Positions 20,258 through 31,014 are shown, counted from the first letter of the stretch. The stretch is DNA of 64,000 nt from Geomonas sp. RF6 (GCF_021044625.1 NZ_CP087999.1:5105001-5169000); one strand, 5' to 3'. Numbers and translations: made by a program. Notes: a model not told the origin generated them from the letters alone.

Positions 20258-21004
20258 TCACCGCGGCATAGGGCAGTACATGTTGCCGTACGGACGCTTG
20301 CTCTTCGGCACGACCTTCACGAACTTCTCACTGAGCACTTCCTGAAGTTCGACGCCGAAGTCGCTGCAGAACTCCTCCAGGTGGGCGTGCAGCGCGATCT
20401 CGTCGGTGGGTGTGAGCTCGAACACCCCCACCTCGCGCGAGAGCTTCGCCTCGTCCACACCGCCCCGCACGTAGATCGTCCCGCCGTGCATCCCGGTGCC
20501 GAAACTGTAGCCGTGCTTCGGGCGATCCGGGTTGTCGGAAAACATCCCCAGCAGGACGAGGATCCCCCCTGCCATGTACTCGCCGAAGAAGTCCCCGGCA
20601 CTCCCCCCGACGATCAGGATCGGCATGTTCTCCAGGTACGACTTCATGTGGATTCCCACCCGGTACCCCACGTCCTTCTTGATGTGTAGTTTCCCACCGC
20701 GCATCCCATAGCCCAAAACATCGCCGGCATGTCCGTGCACCACCACCTTCCCGGCATTCATGGTGTTGCCGATGTTGTCTTGCCCGTTGTCGTTCACGAT
20801 GACGGTGGCGCCGTTCATGAACGCGGCGAGGTCGTTTCCGGGGACGCCGTTCACGGTGATCGTCACCGGGCGGTTTACCCCGTCGCCGATGTAATACTGG
20901 CCGTTCACGTTGAGAAGCTCGATCCTTTCAGCCCCCTCGGAAACCGCCGCCCGAATCATCGCGTTCAGGTCCTTGTAGTACATGCCGCTCGCATCTATCT
21001 GCAT
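20258..21004 (-). CDS. glutamate synthase, GXGXG (domain 3) subunit
   Basis: The 248-residue protein corresponds to the C-terminal beta-helix domain of the glutamate synthase large chain, here a separate polypeptide. Glycine-rich turns recur: GKVVVHGHAGDVLGYGMRGG, GGSAGDFFGEYMAGG and GTGMHGGTIYVRGG. In full-length GltB this domain supports the ammonia tunnel. It is the last gene of the five-gene cluster 20258-25570, the split arrangement known from archaea and some deep bacterial groups. The terminal CPMPR tail is conserved in such subunits. Confidence 0.88.
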   Translation of the reverse strand: MQIDASGMYYKDLNAMIRAAVSEGAERIELLNVNGQYYIGDGVNRPVTITVNGVPGNDLAAFMNGATVIVNDNGQDNIGNTMNAGKVVVHGHAGDVLGYGMRGGKLHIKKDVGYRVGIHMKSYLENMPILIVGGSAGDFFGEYMAGGILVLLGMFSDNPDRPKHGYSFGTGMHGGTIYVRGGVDEAKLSREVGVFELTPTDEIALHAHLEEFCSDFGVELQEVLSEKFVKVVPKSKRPYGNMYCPMPR

Positions 21005-21056
21005 CGCGTGCTCCTTCCCTGTGTGTAGCTTCTGTCAGTCCTCAGGCAATGTGGAC

Positions 21057-21089
21057 CGCCGGGAACGCCTTCGGCTTATCCCGGCCTAC
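21057..21089. repeat. solitary REP half-site
   Basis: CCGCCGGGAACGCC...TATCCCGGCCTAC lies between the amidotransferase and GXGXG genes. It is a single half-site of the BIME family and non-coding. Confidence 0.75.
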
Positions 21090-21113
21090 ATGAACACCCT
21101 GTAGCCAATGAAC

Positions 21114-22229
21114 CTACGCCACGCCGGCATTCAGCTGCGCCACCACCGGCTCACCGCCGCGCGGCGCCCACACCTTGTCGGGAGCCGGGCAAATCTCCCT
21201 GATCGCCGCCTCCTCGGAAGCCATGTACACCATCTCTCCCTTCGTGGCGCACATCAGCGGGCGGAGCTTCACCCGGTCGTTCAGCCCGATCAGGCGTCCG
21301 TTGGAGGCGAAGAGGATGGCAAAGGGGCCGTTCAGGAGCGCGCAGCCGTACACCTGGCGGATGGCTGTGAAGAGCTCCTTCTCGTCCTGCGGGAGCTGGT
21401 CGATGTTGTCCCAGAAGGGGGAGGCCAGCGCCAGCGAGGCGAGCTCGGGGGAAAGCTGGTGCTTCCGGATCAGGAGGTCGAGCATGTACGCCACCACTTC
21501 CGTGTCGGTGAGCATGGTGCAGAGATAGCCGTACATCTCCAGGTAGCGCTTGTTGATCCCGTAGGAGGAGATTTCCCCGTTGTGCACGATCGACCAGTCG
21601 AGGAGCGTGAAGGGGTGCGCCCCGCCCCACCACCCCGGCGTGTTGGTCGGGAAGCGGTTGTGCGCGGTCCAGGTGTACCCCTTGTACTCGTCGAGGCGGA
21701 AGAACTCCGCGATCTCCTCGGGGTAGCCGACCCCCTTGAAGGCGCCCATGTTGCGCCCCGAGGAGACGACGAACGCCCCTTCGATCTCGTTGTTGATCCG
21801 CATCACGTGGCCGACCACGACGTCCTCGTCCGTCATTTTCTGGAACTCGATCGCCTCCTTGTAGGAGTCGGTGGCCAGAGGCTTCGCGAAGTAGCGCTTG
21901 AACACCGGCGGGTTCTTGATCGCAGCGACCCGCCTCGTCGGGATCTCCTCCTGCTGCTCCACCTCGAAATACGCCGCGAGGTATTCCTCGGTGAGCTCCA
22001 GCGCATGGTCGTTCTCGTACATGAGGTGAAAGGCGAAGAGATCCTTGTACTCGGGGTAGATCCCGTACGCCGCAAAGCCGCCGCCGAGGCCGTTGCCGCG
22101 GTCGTGCATGAGGGTGATGGAGCGGATGATGACTTCGCCGCCGATCAGTGCGCCGTCCTTGGCGATGAATCCGGTGAGGCCGCAGTTGGAGATGTCCTTC
22201 TGGTATATGTGGGTGGGCTTTTTATTCAT
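21114..22229 (-). CDS. glutamate synthase, class II glutamine amidotransferase subunit
   Basis: The 371-residue protein equals the N-terminal amidotransferase domain of GltB. The catalytic cysteine lies in DISNCGLTGFIA near residue 16, so a short propeptide is probably removed to expose it as the N-terminal nucleophile. Other class II landmarks are HNRFPTNTPGWWGGAHPF and WSIVHNGEISSYG. It should release ammonia from glutamine for the synthase subunit at 24041-25570. It follows the FAD oxidoreductase gene on the same strand. Confidence 0.88.
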   Translation of the reverse strand: MNKKPTHIYQKDISNCGLTGFIAKDGALIGGEVIIRSITLMHDRGNGLGGGFAAYGIYPEYKDLFAFHLMYENDHALELTEEYLAAYFEVEQQEEIPTRRVAAIKNPPVFKRYFAKPLATDSYKEAIEFQKMTDEDVVVGHVMRINNEIEGAFVVSSGRNMGAFKGVGYPEEIAEFFRLDEYKGYTWTAHNRFPTNTPGWWGGAHPFTLLDWSIVHNGEISSYGINKRYLEMYGYLCTMLTDTEVVAYMLDLLIRKHQLSPELASLALASPFWDNIDQLPQDEKELFTAIRQVYGCALLNGPFAILFASNGRLIGLNDRVKLRPLMCATKGEMVYMASEEAAIREICPAPDKVWAPRGGEPVVAQLNAGVA

Positions 22230-22272
22230 GGGGCAGTCGACCTCCGAATGTGTGAGCGATGCTGCGACCCTC

Positions 22273-23550
22273 TCAGGCGGCCTTCCCTTCCGGGGAGAAG
22301 AGCGTCGTGCGCATCTCCTTCGGGAGGTGAACGAAACCGAATTCCGGATCGAGGAGGTGATCCTTGAAAGGCGCCACCTCTACGCGCTGCCGGATCAGCC
22401 CCGCAAAAATCCCGGCCCGGTCCACCTTCCCGAGAAGGACCGCGCCGACGAGCCGCCCCTCTTCCAGGACGATCTTCCTGTACACGGATGCGCCGAGGTC
22501 GAGGTAGGTGAGTACCTCGTAGCGGTCCCCCGGGTCGGGGTTCGTTATCCCCATGGAAATCGTTGGTATCTTGAAGAGCTCGATGGAGTTCATCAGGAGC
22601 CCCCCCTGGTACTCGATCTCGCCACCCGCCATGCTTATCCCGGCGATGTCCCCCTGGATGTAGGCATCCGGCCAGATCGGCATCGGGAGCTTCTTGCCGT
22701 AAAAGAAGTCGCGCGCCTCGGCGACGTCCCCCGCCGCATAGACGTTCGGGACGGAGGTGCGCATGGTGTCGTCCACCACGACGCCGCGGTTCACCTCGAT
22801 GCCGCTCCCCTTCAGGAAGGAGGCGGCAGGGCGCACCCCGATCGCCACGATGACCGTGTCGCACGGGATGAAGTCGCCGGATTTGAGGGTGACGCCGATG
22901 ATCTCTTCCCCCTCACCGTCGATGCGCACCGCGGTGTCGCCGTTTATGACGTCGATGCCGTTCGCCTTCATCTTCTTCGCCACGATGCGCCCGGCGTTGA
23001 GATCGAACGCCGCGGAGAGGATGCGGTCGGCGAGTTCCACGATCGTCACCTGCTTGTCGATCTGGTGCAGACCCTCCGCCGCCTTCAGCCCGATGAGGCC
23101 GCCGCCCACGACCACCACCTTCCTGATATCCGCGGACATCCCCTTGATCCGTGCGGCATCGTCCCAGGTGGTGAAGGTAAAGACCCGCTCTTTCCCTGCC
23201 ATACCCTCGATGGGGGGGACGAACGGATCGCCGCCGGTAGCGATGAGGAGCCTGCCGTAGGGGATGACATCCCCCCCTGCCAGCTTCACCTGCGATGCTT
23301 CGCTGTCGACGGAGACCACTTCGCGGCCGAGCAGGAGGTTCACCCGGTTCTTCTCGTAGAAGTCCGCGGGGAGGTACGGCATCCTCTTTTCCGTCACGGC
23401 ACCCCCGAGGAGATACGAGATGAGCGGACGACCGTACGCCACGTGGCGCTCCCGGGAGATGACCGTGATCGTCCCCTCGCTGTCGACTTTCCTGATCCCC
23501 CTGATGGCGCCGACCGCGGCAACCGAATTTCCGATGATGACGTAGTTCAT
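22273..23550 (-). CDS. NAD(P)/FAD-dependent oxidoreductase of the glutamate synthase cluster
   Basis: The 425-residue flavoprotein starts at ATG 23550 (MNYVIIGNSVAAVGAI), overlapping the ferredoxin-like gene by four bases (ATGA). It has the FAD Rossmann start (YVIIGNSVAAVG), ATGGDP, the NAD(P) Rossmann motif VVVVGGGLIGLKAAEGL and a second FAD motif VPNVYAAGDVAE. This is the nitrite reductase/rubredoxin reductase type of pyridine nucleotide-disulfide oxidoreductase, without a redox-active disulfide that I can see. It probably delivers electrons from NAD(P)H through the ferredoxin-like subunit to the synthase. Confidence 0.88.
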   Translation of the reverse strand: MNYVIIGNSVAAVGAIRGIRKVDSEGTITVISRERHVAYGRPLISYLLGGAVTEKRMPYLPADFYEKNRVNLLLGREVVSVDSEASQVKLAGGDVIPYGRLLIATGGDPFVPPIEGMAGKERVFTFTTWDDAARIKGMSADIRKVVVVGGGLIGLKAAEGLHQIDKQVTIVELADRILSAAFDLNAGRIVAKKMKANGIDVINGDTAVRIDGEGEEIIGVTLKSGDFIPCDTVIVAIGVRPAASFLKGSGIEVNRGVVVDDTMRTSVPNVYAAGDVAEARDFFYGKKLPMPIWPDAYIQGDIAGISMAGGEIEYQGGLLMNSIELFKIPTISMGITNPDPGDRYEVLTYLDLGASVYRKIVLEEGRLVGAVLLGKVDRAGIFAGLIRQRVEVAPFKDHLLDPEFGFVHLPKEMRTTLFSPEGKAA

Positions 23551-23996
23551 TTGGGCGTCCCCTCCTTGAAGACGAGCGCCCTGTTCGGGCAGGCGCAGAC
23601 GCAGGCAGGGACCTCGCGGTCCGGGCACATGTCGCACTTGTTCGCCTTCTTCGCCTTCACGTTGCGCTGCACCGCGCCGTAGGGGCAGGCCATCACGCAG
23701 GACCAGCAGCCGATGCACTGCTCCGTGTCCATCCGTACCACCCCCGCCTCATCCTTCTGGATCGCGCCGGAGACGCAGGCCCTCAGGCAGTCCGGCTCGT
23801 CGCAGTGGCGGCAGTTGGTGGAGAAGGAAAGGATCCCCCCGTCGCGCTCCTCAACCGTGCAGCGGGCGATGGGGCGGTTCTCCTCGTGCAGGAAGGCCCG
23901 CACCGGATCCTTGGAGCGGGAATGCTCGGTAATGCAGGCTACCTCGCAGAGGTGGCAGCCGATGCAGACATCTTCCAGGGAATATACTCGTTTCAT
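23547..23996 (-). CDS. 4Fe-4S ferredoxin-like electron transfer subunit
   Basis: The 149-residue protein starts at ATG 23996 (MKRVYSLEDVCIGC). Four cysteine groups are present: CIGCHLCEVAC, CRHCDEPDCLRAC, CIGCWSCVMACPYG and CDMCPDREVPACVCACP, the layout of DMSO-reductase HycB-type subunits that carry up to four 4Fe-4S clusters. It should pass electrons between the adjacent flavoprotein and the glutamate synthase core. Overlap with the next gene indicates translational coupling. Confidence 0.88.
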   Translation of the reverse strand: MKRVYSLEDVCIGCHLCEVACITEHSRSKDPVRAFLHEENRPIARCTVEERDGGILSFSTNCRHCDEPDCLRACVSGAIQKDEAGVVRMDTEQCIGCWSCVMACPYGAVQRNVKAKKANKCDMCPDREVPACVCACPNRALVFKEGTPK

Positions 23997-24040
23997 TGCC
24001 GATCCTCTTTTTCCAGGAATCAACTGCCTCCCTACTCGCC

Positions 24041-25570
<1,530 letters not shown>

Positions 25571-25985
25571 TTTCCTCGCCTCCTGAGTGACGGTTCACAG
25601 CACGCGCAGTTGCTATTTATGTGCCGCTACCAATCTATCCTCACGCTCATGCCCAAACGGCTGTGATCATACTGCTTTTTTGGCTGATCGGCAACAGGCG
25701 ATTATAATATTGTTTAGTTAAAGCCAGCTTTCAGAGTAAAAAAATCTCTCCCTGCTGAGTAGCAGGAACACACGCAGACGCACGCTTGCCATCCCGAAGT
25801 CAAAGTGCTATAGCTACTGGTCCCCTGGCGTCTGGCCGGTACAGTTGACCGTGGCGTGCTTTGCTGGAATGCCGGAAGAATTCGTTGCAGACGGTGCGTT
25901 TTTTTTGTGGTTCGGGGTAAGAGGCAGGAAGTGCCGACGTCCGAATAGTGTGTGGCAATTAATCTAAAAAGGAAACGAGTTTTTT
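25571..25985. other. gap between glutamate synthase cluster and yhbY
   Basis: This 415-base divergent gap holds an AT-rich patch (GATTATAATATTG, about 25699-25711) that could serve as a -10 region on either strand, and an eight-base T run near 25902-25910. I find no convincing -35, no RNA gene and no open frame worth calling. It should contain the promoters for both flanking genes. Confidence 0.5.
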
Positions 25986-26276
25986 ATGCTGACAGGAAAA
26001 CAAAGAAGGTATCTACGGGGTATAGGGCACGGGCTGAAGCCTGTCATCACCGTGGGCAAGGGCGAGATCAGCGAAGCGGTGCTGCGCGAGACGAACGAGG
26101 CACTGGAAAGTCACGAACTCATCAAGGTGAAGATACTGGAAAGCTGCATGCTCGACCGCCACGAGGTGGCGGAGTCGCTCTCGAGCGAGTGCAGCGCAGA
26201 TGTGGCGCAGGTGCTGGGAAGGACGATCCTCCTGTACCGTGCTGCAAAGGAACCGCGGATGGAGCTGCCGAAGTAG
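25986..26276 (+). CDS. yhbY: YhbY family RNA-binding (CRM domain) protein
   Basis: Ninety-six residues of a single CRM domain: LTGKQRRYLRGIGHGLKPVI with the VGKGEISEAVLRET segment that follows, LIKVKI and ADVAQVLGRTILLYR. The GXXG loop appears as GKGE. YhbY associates with pre-50S ribosomal subunits in Escherichia coli; a ribosome assembly role is inferred from the family. AAAAAGGAAACGAG precedes the ATG. It is transcribed alone, away from the glutamate synthase cluster. Confidence 0.93.
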   Translation: MLTGKQRRYLRGIGHGLKPVITVGKGEISEAVLRETNEALESHELIKVKILESCMLDRHEVAESLSSECSADVAQVLGRTILLYRAAKEPRMELPK

Positions 26277-26562
26277 GAAATATCGTGGTGCGGGGGCGGG
26301 ATAGGGATTAGAGAACCCCATCCCCACCCTGTCCCTCCCCTTGAAAGGGAGGGGACGTTGGGGCGGCGAACGCTGCTAAAGTTGCATAAACAGTCGGGAC
26401 TCTGGATCTTCTTCAATCCTGAACGTCCCCTCCCCCCCGTGCGGAGGAGGGACAGGGTGGGGGGAAGGTGCCACGAGTTCAGGAGATGGCGGCTTCACCC
26501 ACCCCCTGCCCCCCTCCCGTCGAGGGAGGGGAACGTGATGGCGATCGCCTCTCTACATCCCT
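26277..26562. repeat. three CCCTCCCC-type dispersed repeats
   Basis: Hairpin units of the GGGGAGGGAC / GTCCCTCCCC family occur at 26316-26357, 26421-26464 and 26497-26537, each with a consensus like ACCCTGTCCCTCCCC and an adjacent complement. Similar units lie near 18297, 27775, 27850 and 38702. The convergent yhbY and dgt genes enclose them. Confidence 0.7.
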
Positions 26563-27711
26563 CTACACCCTCTCATACGGCTCGAAGAGCCTCTTGTACT
26601 CATCAAGCGCAAAACGGTCCGTCATCCCGGCGATGTAGTCGCAGATGACGCGCTCCCGCCCGTCCCGCTCCATCTTCAGCTGATGCTTCATGGGGAGCAG
26701 GGTCGGGTGCTTCAGGTACACCTCGAAAAGCTGCTCCAGGTAGCGCTCCGCCTTCACCCTCATACGCTCCACCTTGTGATGCCGGTAGAGATTGTGCATC
26801 AGGAAGCGCTTCAACTCCCTGTTCTTCTTCGCCATCTCGGTGCTGAACCCCACCACCTGCTGATTCAAGGACCGCAAGTCCTCCTGCGTCTTGATCCCGT
26901 GGTACTCCAGGTTTGCGAGGGTCGTCGTCACCACGTCGGTGATGAGGACGCCGATGAGTGCGCTTATCGTCTGGCAGCGGGCCCTCTCCCGGTCGATTCC
27001 GGGGTGCTTTTGCTCGATCGTCTCGTGCACCTCCCGCCAGAGCGCCACCTCCTTCAGCTGCGACATGGTGATGTACCCGGACTCCAGGCCGTCGTCGATG
27101 TCGTGGTTGTTGTAGGCGATTTCGTCGGCAAAGTTGATGAGCTGCGCCTCCACGGTCGGCACCGTGCCCGGGAGGAATTCCGCAAATGCCGCCGACGGAT
27201 TGTCGTAGCGGGAAGAATGCTTGATGATCCCCTCGCGCACCTCCCACGAGAGGTTGAGGCCGTTGAAGCCGGGGTAGCGCTCCTCGAGCTCGTCCACGAT
27301 GCGCAGCGACTGCAGGTTGTGCTCGAAGCCGCCTGCCCCTTCCATCAGCCGGTTCAGCACCTCCTCACCGGTATGCCCGAAGGGGGTATGCCCGAGATCA
27401 TGAGCGAGGGCAAGAGCCTCGGTGAGCTCCTCGTTCAGCCGCAGCCTGCGCGCTATCCCCTTCCCGATCTGAGCCACCTCGAGAGAGTGGGTGAGGCGGG
27501 TGCGGTAGTAGTCCCCCTCGTGATTGACGAAGACCTGCGTCTTGTATTCCAGACGCCGGAAAGCCGCGCAATGGATAATGCGATCGCGGTCCCTCTCGAA
27601 GGCGGGGCGGTCGTCGCGGAAATCTTCCTCATATTTCCTCCCCCGTGACACCTCGCTCCTCGCCGCGTACGCCGCAAGGTCCGTGCGCTCCATAGAATGC
27701 GCCTCTGTCAT
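26563..27711 (-). CDS. dgt: deoxyguanosinetriphosphate triphosphohydrolase-like protein
   Basis: HD-domain phosphohydrolase of the dGTPase family, which cleaves dNTPs to nucleosides and triphosphate. The start is ATG 27711 (MTEAHSMERTDLAAYA) behind GGAGGA, 382 residues. Metal-binding HD residues are seen in RLTHSLEVAQIGKG and AHDLGHTPFGHTGEE, with a later Asp in LINFADEIAYNNHD. IIHCAAFRRLEYKTQVF is the conserved N-terminal block. This is the shorter bacterial dNTPase type rather than the longer Escherichia coli Dgt. It is convergent with yhbY. Confidence 0.93.
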   Translation of the reverse strand: MTEAHSMERTDLAAYAARSEVSRGRKYEEDFRDDRPAFERDRDRIIHCAAFRRLEYKTQVFVNHEGDYYRTRLTHSLEVAQIGKGIARRLRLNEELTEALALAHDLGHTPFGHTGEEVLNRLMEGAGGFEHNLQSLRIVDELEERYPGFNGLNLSWEVREGIIKHSSRYDNPSAAFAEFLPGTVPTVEAQLINFADEIAYNNHDIDDGLESGYITMSQLKEVALWREVHETIEQKHPGIDRERARCQTISALIGVLITDVVTTTLANLEYHGIKTQEDLRSLNQQVVGFSTEMAKKNRELKRFLMHNLYRHHKVERMRVKAERYLEQLFEVYLKHPTLLPMKHQLKMERDGRERVICDYIAGMTDRFALDEYKRLFEPYERV

Positions 27712-28263
27712 CAATCATTCCTCCAGCATAAAAAAAAGTTCGTCATGGGCCAGTCTGGGGATAAAGCGGCAGGACGTCCCCTCCCCCCATGCGCGGGAGG
27801 GACAGGGTGGGGGGGAAGGCGCCACCAGTTCAGCCTATGGCAGCTTCACCCACCCCCTGTCCCCCTCCCGTCAAGGGAGGAGGGACCTCACGCTCTACCT
27901 CCCCCGTCACGTCGGCCGCACGGCTTTGTAGGCCGGGATAAGCCGAAGGCGTTCCCGGCATCTCCCGCGGCGCCGCGGATGAATCTACCACAACACGCGA
28001 CAGTTACAAAAGCCTAAGAAAAAGCTTTTATGGTGCAGGAGTGGACGGCTGTCAACCGGAAAGTTGCCATTGACGGGGTGCGCCCCCCGTGCTACAAGGG
28101 ACCCTTTCCGCCTTTACCTGTTAATGATAAACGATGAGACAATGCCTTTTCACGGATCAGGCAAGGTATACGTGGTAGCCGAAGGGGTTACGCTGTGCCA
28201 TAATCGCGCGGTCTGACCACCCGACCTTTGGCAGGGGGCAGAGCGGCAAGGGGAGTAGCGAAA
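27712..28263. repeat. dgt-rsmD gap with CCCTCCCC units and one REP half-site
   Basis: The gap holds two CCCTCCCC-family units (27775-27815 and 27850-27890), one half-site of the BIME family at 27928-27960 (GTAGGCCGGGATAAGCCG...CCCGGCA) and then the rsmD promoter region. No open frame is convincing. Confidence 0.7.
28070..28098 (+). promoter_or_regulatory. sigma70-type promoter upstream of rsmD
   Basis: TTGACG (28070-28075), a 17-base spacer and TACAAG (28093-28098) precede the rsmD-coaD-aspC genes by about 165 bases. Confidence 0.55.
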
Positions 28264-28860
28264 GTGCGCATAATCGCCGGAGTGGCACGGGGACAAAAGC
28301 TCAACGCACCGAAGGGGATGCGGGTGCGCCCGACCGCCGACCGGGTGAAGGAAGCGCTTTTCAGCATCATCGCCAGCCGTCTCGGGAGCTTCGAGGGACT
28401 TCGCGTCCTGGACATCTTCGCCGGCACCGGAAACCTCGGCATCGAGGCCCTGAGCCGCGGCGCGGGCTACGCTCTCTTCATCGATTCCCATCGCGATTCC
28501 GTGACTGTCTTGAAGCAGAACCTGCAGCAGGTGAAGCTGGCAGAGAAGGCAAAGGTACTGGCGCAGGATGCGGTCGCCGCGCTGAGAGCCGCTTCGGTCA
28601 CCGAGGCGCCCTTCGACCTCGTACTGCTCGATCCCCCGTACCGCCAGGGACACGCCGAGCGCGTGCTGGAAGTACTCGGGGCGTCCCCCCTTGTCTCTGA
28701 GGAAACGCTCGTCGTTGCAGAGTTCGCAAAGGGGGAAACTATCCCCGTATCCTTCGGGCGGCTGCAGGAGATCGACAGAAGGAACTATGGCGACACGGTC
28801 CTCTCTTTCCTGGTGCTGGGGACGGAAGAAACGGAGCCGGAGCCTTCCGAGGTCGAATAA
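28264..28860 (+). CDS. rsmD: 16S rRNA (guanine(966)-N(2))-methyltransferase RsmD
   Basis: RsmD methylates G966 of 16S rRNA in the 30S subunit. The GTG at 28264 (VRIIAGVARGQKL) is preferred because GGGGAG lies eight bases upstream and homologues begin there; 198 residues. SAM-binding motif I is VLDIFAGTGNLGIEALSRGA and the catalytic motif is LVLLDPPY, the D/NPPY signature of N-methylation. It heads a run with coaD, a frequent pairing in this phylum. Confidence 0.93.
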   Translation: MRIIAGVARGQKLNAPKGMRVRPTADRVKEALFSIIASRLGSFEGLRVLDIFAGTGNLGIEALSRGAGYALFIDSHRDSVTVLKQNLQQVKLAEKAKVLAQDAVAALRAASVTEAPFDLVLLDPPYRQGHAERVLEVLGASPLVSEETLVVAEFAKGETIPVSFGRLQEIDRRNYGDTVLSFLVLGTEETEPEPSEVE

Positions 28861-28992
28861 ATGTGATATTGTCCGCTAAACTTTTAAGGAGGGAGATTTT
28901 CCCCCTCTGGCGGACCGGCACGAAAGTCATCAGGCCTTGTCCGCGTGAAAATTCCCCTTTTCTGCCTCAACCTGATTACAAAGAGGTAAACA

Positions 28993-29478
28993 GTGTCCCC
29001 GAAAATAGCTGTATATCCAGGCTCTTTCGATCCCATCACCTATGGTCACCTGGACATAATCGAGCGCTCCCTGCAGGTCTTCGATCGCGTCATCGTCGCG
29101 GTCGCCATAAACTCCACCAAAAAATCGCTCTTTTCCATCGAGGAACGCACGGCGCTTCTGAACGAGGTACTGAAGGACGAGCCGCGGGTGCGGGTCGACT
29201 CCTTCAGCGGGCTCCTCGTGGACTACGTCAACTCCCAGGGAGCCGAGGTTATCGTCCGAGGGTTGCGGGCGGTCTCCGACTTCGAGTTCGAATTCCAGCT
29301 GGCCCAGATGAACAGAAGCCTCGCGCAACATATCCAGACTCTCTTCATGATGACCTCCGTCCCCTACAGCTTCCTCTCGTCTTCCATCATCAAGGAAGTC
29401 AGCTCACTTAATGGATCCGTTGACGGCATGGTGCCTCCGCTGGTAAAGGCGGCACTCGATGCCAAATTCAAAAGATAA
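28993..29478 (+). CDS. coaD: phosphopantetheine adenylyltransferase
   Basis: CoaD transfers AMP from ATP to 4'-phosphopantetheine, the penultimate step in coenzyme A synthesis. It begins at GTG 28993 behind AAGAGGTAA, 161 residues. The nucleotidyltransferase motif YPGSFDPITYGHLDII contains the TxGH-type site, and the second motif SFLSSSIIKEVS matches ISS-type binding. VRGLRAVSDFEFEFQLAQMN is the conserved middle block. It lies between rsmD and aspC on one strand. Confidence 0.95.
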   Translation: MSPKIAVYPGSFDPITYGHLDIIERSLQVFDRVIVAVAINSTKKSLFSIEERTALLNEVLKDEPRVRVDSFSGLLVDYVNSQGAEVIVRGLRAVSDFEFEFQLAQMNRSLAQHIQTLFMMTSVPYSFLSSSIIKEVSSLNGSVDGMVPPLVKAALDAKFKR

Positions 29479-29518
29479 ATAGGCCAAGCAGCACATTTGT
29501 CGACACAAGGAGACAGCA

Positions 29519-30712
29519 ATGAAACTTGCAGACCGCGTGAACAAGATCCAGCCCTCACCCACACTCGCCATCGACGCAAAGGCAAAGGCTCTCAAGGCCC
29601 AGGGCGTTGACATCGTCGGCTTCGGCGCCGGCGAGCCGGATTTCGACACCCCCGCCAACATCAAAGAGGCGGCGAAAAAGGCGATCGATGCCGGCTTCAC
29701 CAAGTACACCCCGGTAGGTGGCACCGATGAGCTCAAAGACGCCATCATTGCCAAGCTGCAGAGGGACAACGGTCTCTCCTACGAGCGCGGCGAGATCTCG
29801 GTAGCCTGCGGCGCGAAGCACACCCTGTACAACATCTCCCAGGCACTTATCCAGGAAGGTGACGAGGTCATCATCCCCGCTCCGTACTGGGTCTCCTACC
29901 CGGACCAGGTCGTTTTGGCCGGCGGCAAGCCTGTCTTCATCGAGACCGACCAGGCGAGCGGGTTCAAGATCACCCCGCAGCAGCTCGAGGCGGTCATCAC
30001 CCCGAACACGAAGGCGCTCCTCCTCAACTCCCCGTGCAACCCGACCGGCTCCGCCTACAGCGTCGAGGAGCTCCAGGCCCTCGGCCAGGTCTGCCTGAAG
30101 CACGACTTCTACATCATCTCCGACGACATTTATGAGAAGCTCGTGTACGACGGCCTGAAGTTCACCAACATCGCCACCGCTGTTCCCGAGCTCAAGCCGC
30201 GCGTCGTGGTGGTGAACGGCGTCTCCAAAGCGTACTCCATGACCGGCTGGAGGATCGGCTATGCCGCAGGTCCGAAGACCCTGATGGACGCCATCACCAA
30301 GATGCAGTCGCAGTCGACCTCCAACCCGACCTCCATCGCGCAGAAGGCCGCCGTGGAGGCGCTGAACGGTCCCCAGGACGCAGTCGCCGCCATGGTGGTG
30401 GAATTCGAGAAGCGCCGCACCTACATCGTCGACCGTCTGAACGCCATTCCCGGCGTCACCTGCTTCAGGTCGACCGGTGCCTTCTACGCCTTCCCGGACT
30501 TCTCCTCTATCTACGGCAAGAGCTTCGAGGGGAAGGTCATCAGCAACTCCACCGACTTCGCCGCCTATCTCCTGGAGCACGCGAAGGTGGCGCTCGTTCC
30601 GGGGATTGCCTTCGGCGCCGACAAGTACGCGCGCCTTTCCTATGCCACGAGCATGGATAACATCAAAAAGGGTCTCGACAGGATCGAAGAGGCAGTGCTC
30701 AATCTGAAGTAA
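29519..30712 (+). CDS. aspC: aspartate aminotransferase (class I PLP enzyme)
   Basis: The 397-residue protein is of the I-gamma aminotransferase type. It shows GAGEPDFDTPANIKEAA, YTPVGGTDELKDAI, NSPCNPTGSAYS, DDIYEKLVYDG and the PLP lysine motif NGVSKAYSMTGWRIGYAAG. The reaction joins aspartate plus 2-oxoglutarate to oxaloacetate plus glutamate, linking amino-acid synthesis to the TCA cycle. AAGGAGACAGCA precedes the ATG. A terminator follows. Broad specificity for aromatic substrates or prephenate is possible in this subfamily and cannot be excluded. Confidence 0.93.
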   Translation: MKLADRVNKIQPSPTLAIDAKAKALKAQGVDIVGFGAGEPDFDTPANIKEAAKKAIDAGFTKYTPVGGTDELKDAIIAKLQRDNGLSYERGEISVACGAKHTLYNISQALIQEGDEVIIPAPYWVSYPDQVVLAGGKPVFIETDQASGFKITPQQLEAVITPNTKALLLNSPCNPTGSAYSVEELQALGQVCLKHDFYIISDDIYEKLVYDGLKFTNIATAVPELKPRVVVVNGVSKAYSMTGWRIGYAAGPKTLMDAITKMQSQSTSNPTSIAQKAAVEALNGPQDAVAAMVVEFEKRRTYIVDRLNAIPGVTCFRSTGAFYAFPDFSSIYGKSFEGKVISNSTDFAAYLLEHAKVALVPGIAFGADKYARLSYATSMDNIKKGLDRIEEAVLNLK

Positions 30713-30747
30713 ACCCGCTCTTGCAAGGCGGAAAACCATCTGCTAGT

Positions 30748-30782
30748 CTTAGGGCGTCCGTATAGCGCGGGCGCCCTTTTTT
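30748..30782 (+). terminator. intrinsic terminator after aspC
   Basis: GGGCGTCCG...CGGGCGCCC with one G-U pair is followed by TTTTTTAT. It ends the rsmD-coaD-aspC transcript before the DUF1858 gene. Confidence 0.85.
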
Positions 30783-30819
30783 ATGTATCAACGCTGTTTG
30801 GAACCGTGAGGGAACTACC

Positions 30820-31014
30820 GTGATCAGCAAGGAAATGACTATAACCGAGATACTGCGGCGCTATCCCGAGACCCTCCCCATCCTCCAAAGCTACGGTCTC
30901 GACTGTTACGACTGCCAGCTTGCGGAGTTCGAGGCGCTCGAGCACGGCGCGAAGGTACACAAGATCGACCTCGACACCCTCCTGAACGAGCTGAACGCGA
31001 AGCTCGCCGCATAA
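30820..31014 (+). CDS. DUF1858 domain protein, free-standing (second copy)
   Basis: Sixty-four residues from GTG 30820, with GAGGGA upstream. The domain is complete: ISKEMTITEILRRYPETLPIL, the cysteine pair in GLDCYDCQLAEFEALEHGA, and HKIDLDTLLNELNAKL. Compared with the copy at 10475-10675 the CxxC spacing is kept but the flanking residues differ. Role unknown; redox or metal binding is inferred. It lies alone between the aspC terminator and the convergent CHASE2 gene. Confidence 0.85.
   Translation: MISKEMTITEILRRYPETLPILQSYGLDCYDCQLAEFEALEHGAKVHKIDLDTLLNELNAKLAA

Noticed and set aside
28863-29411. Plus-strand frame over the coaD gene
   Set aside because: It is a different frame of the coaD region without domain content.
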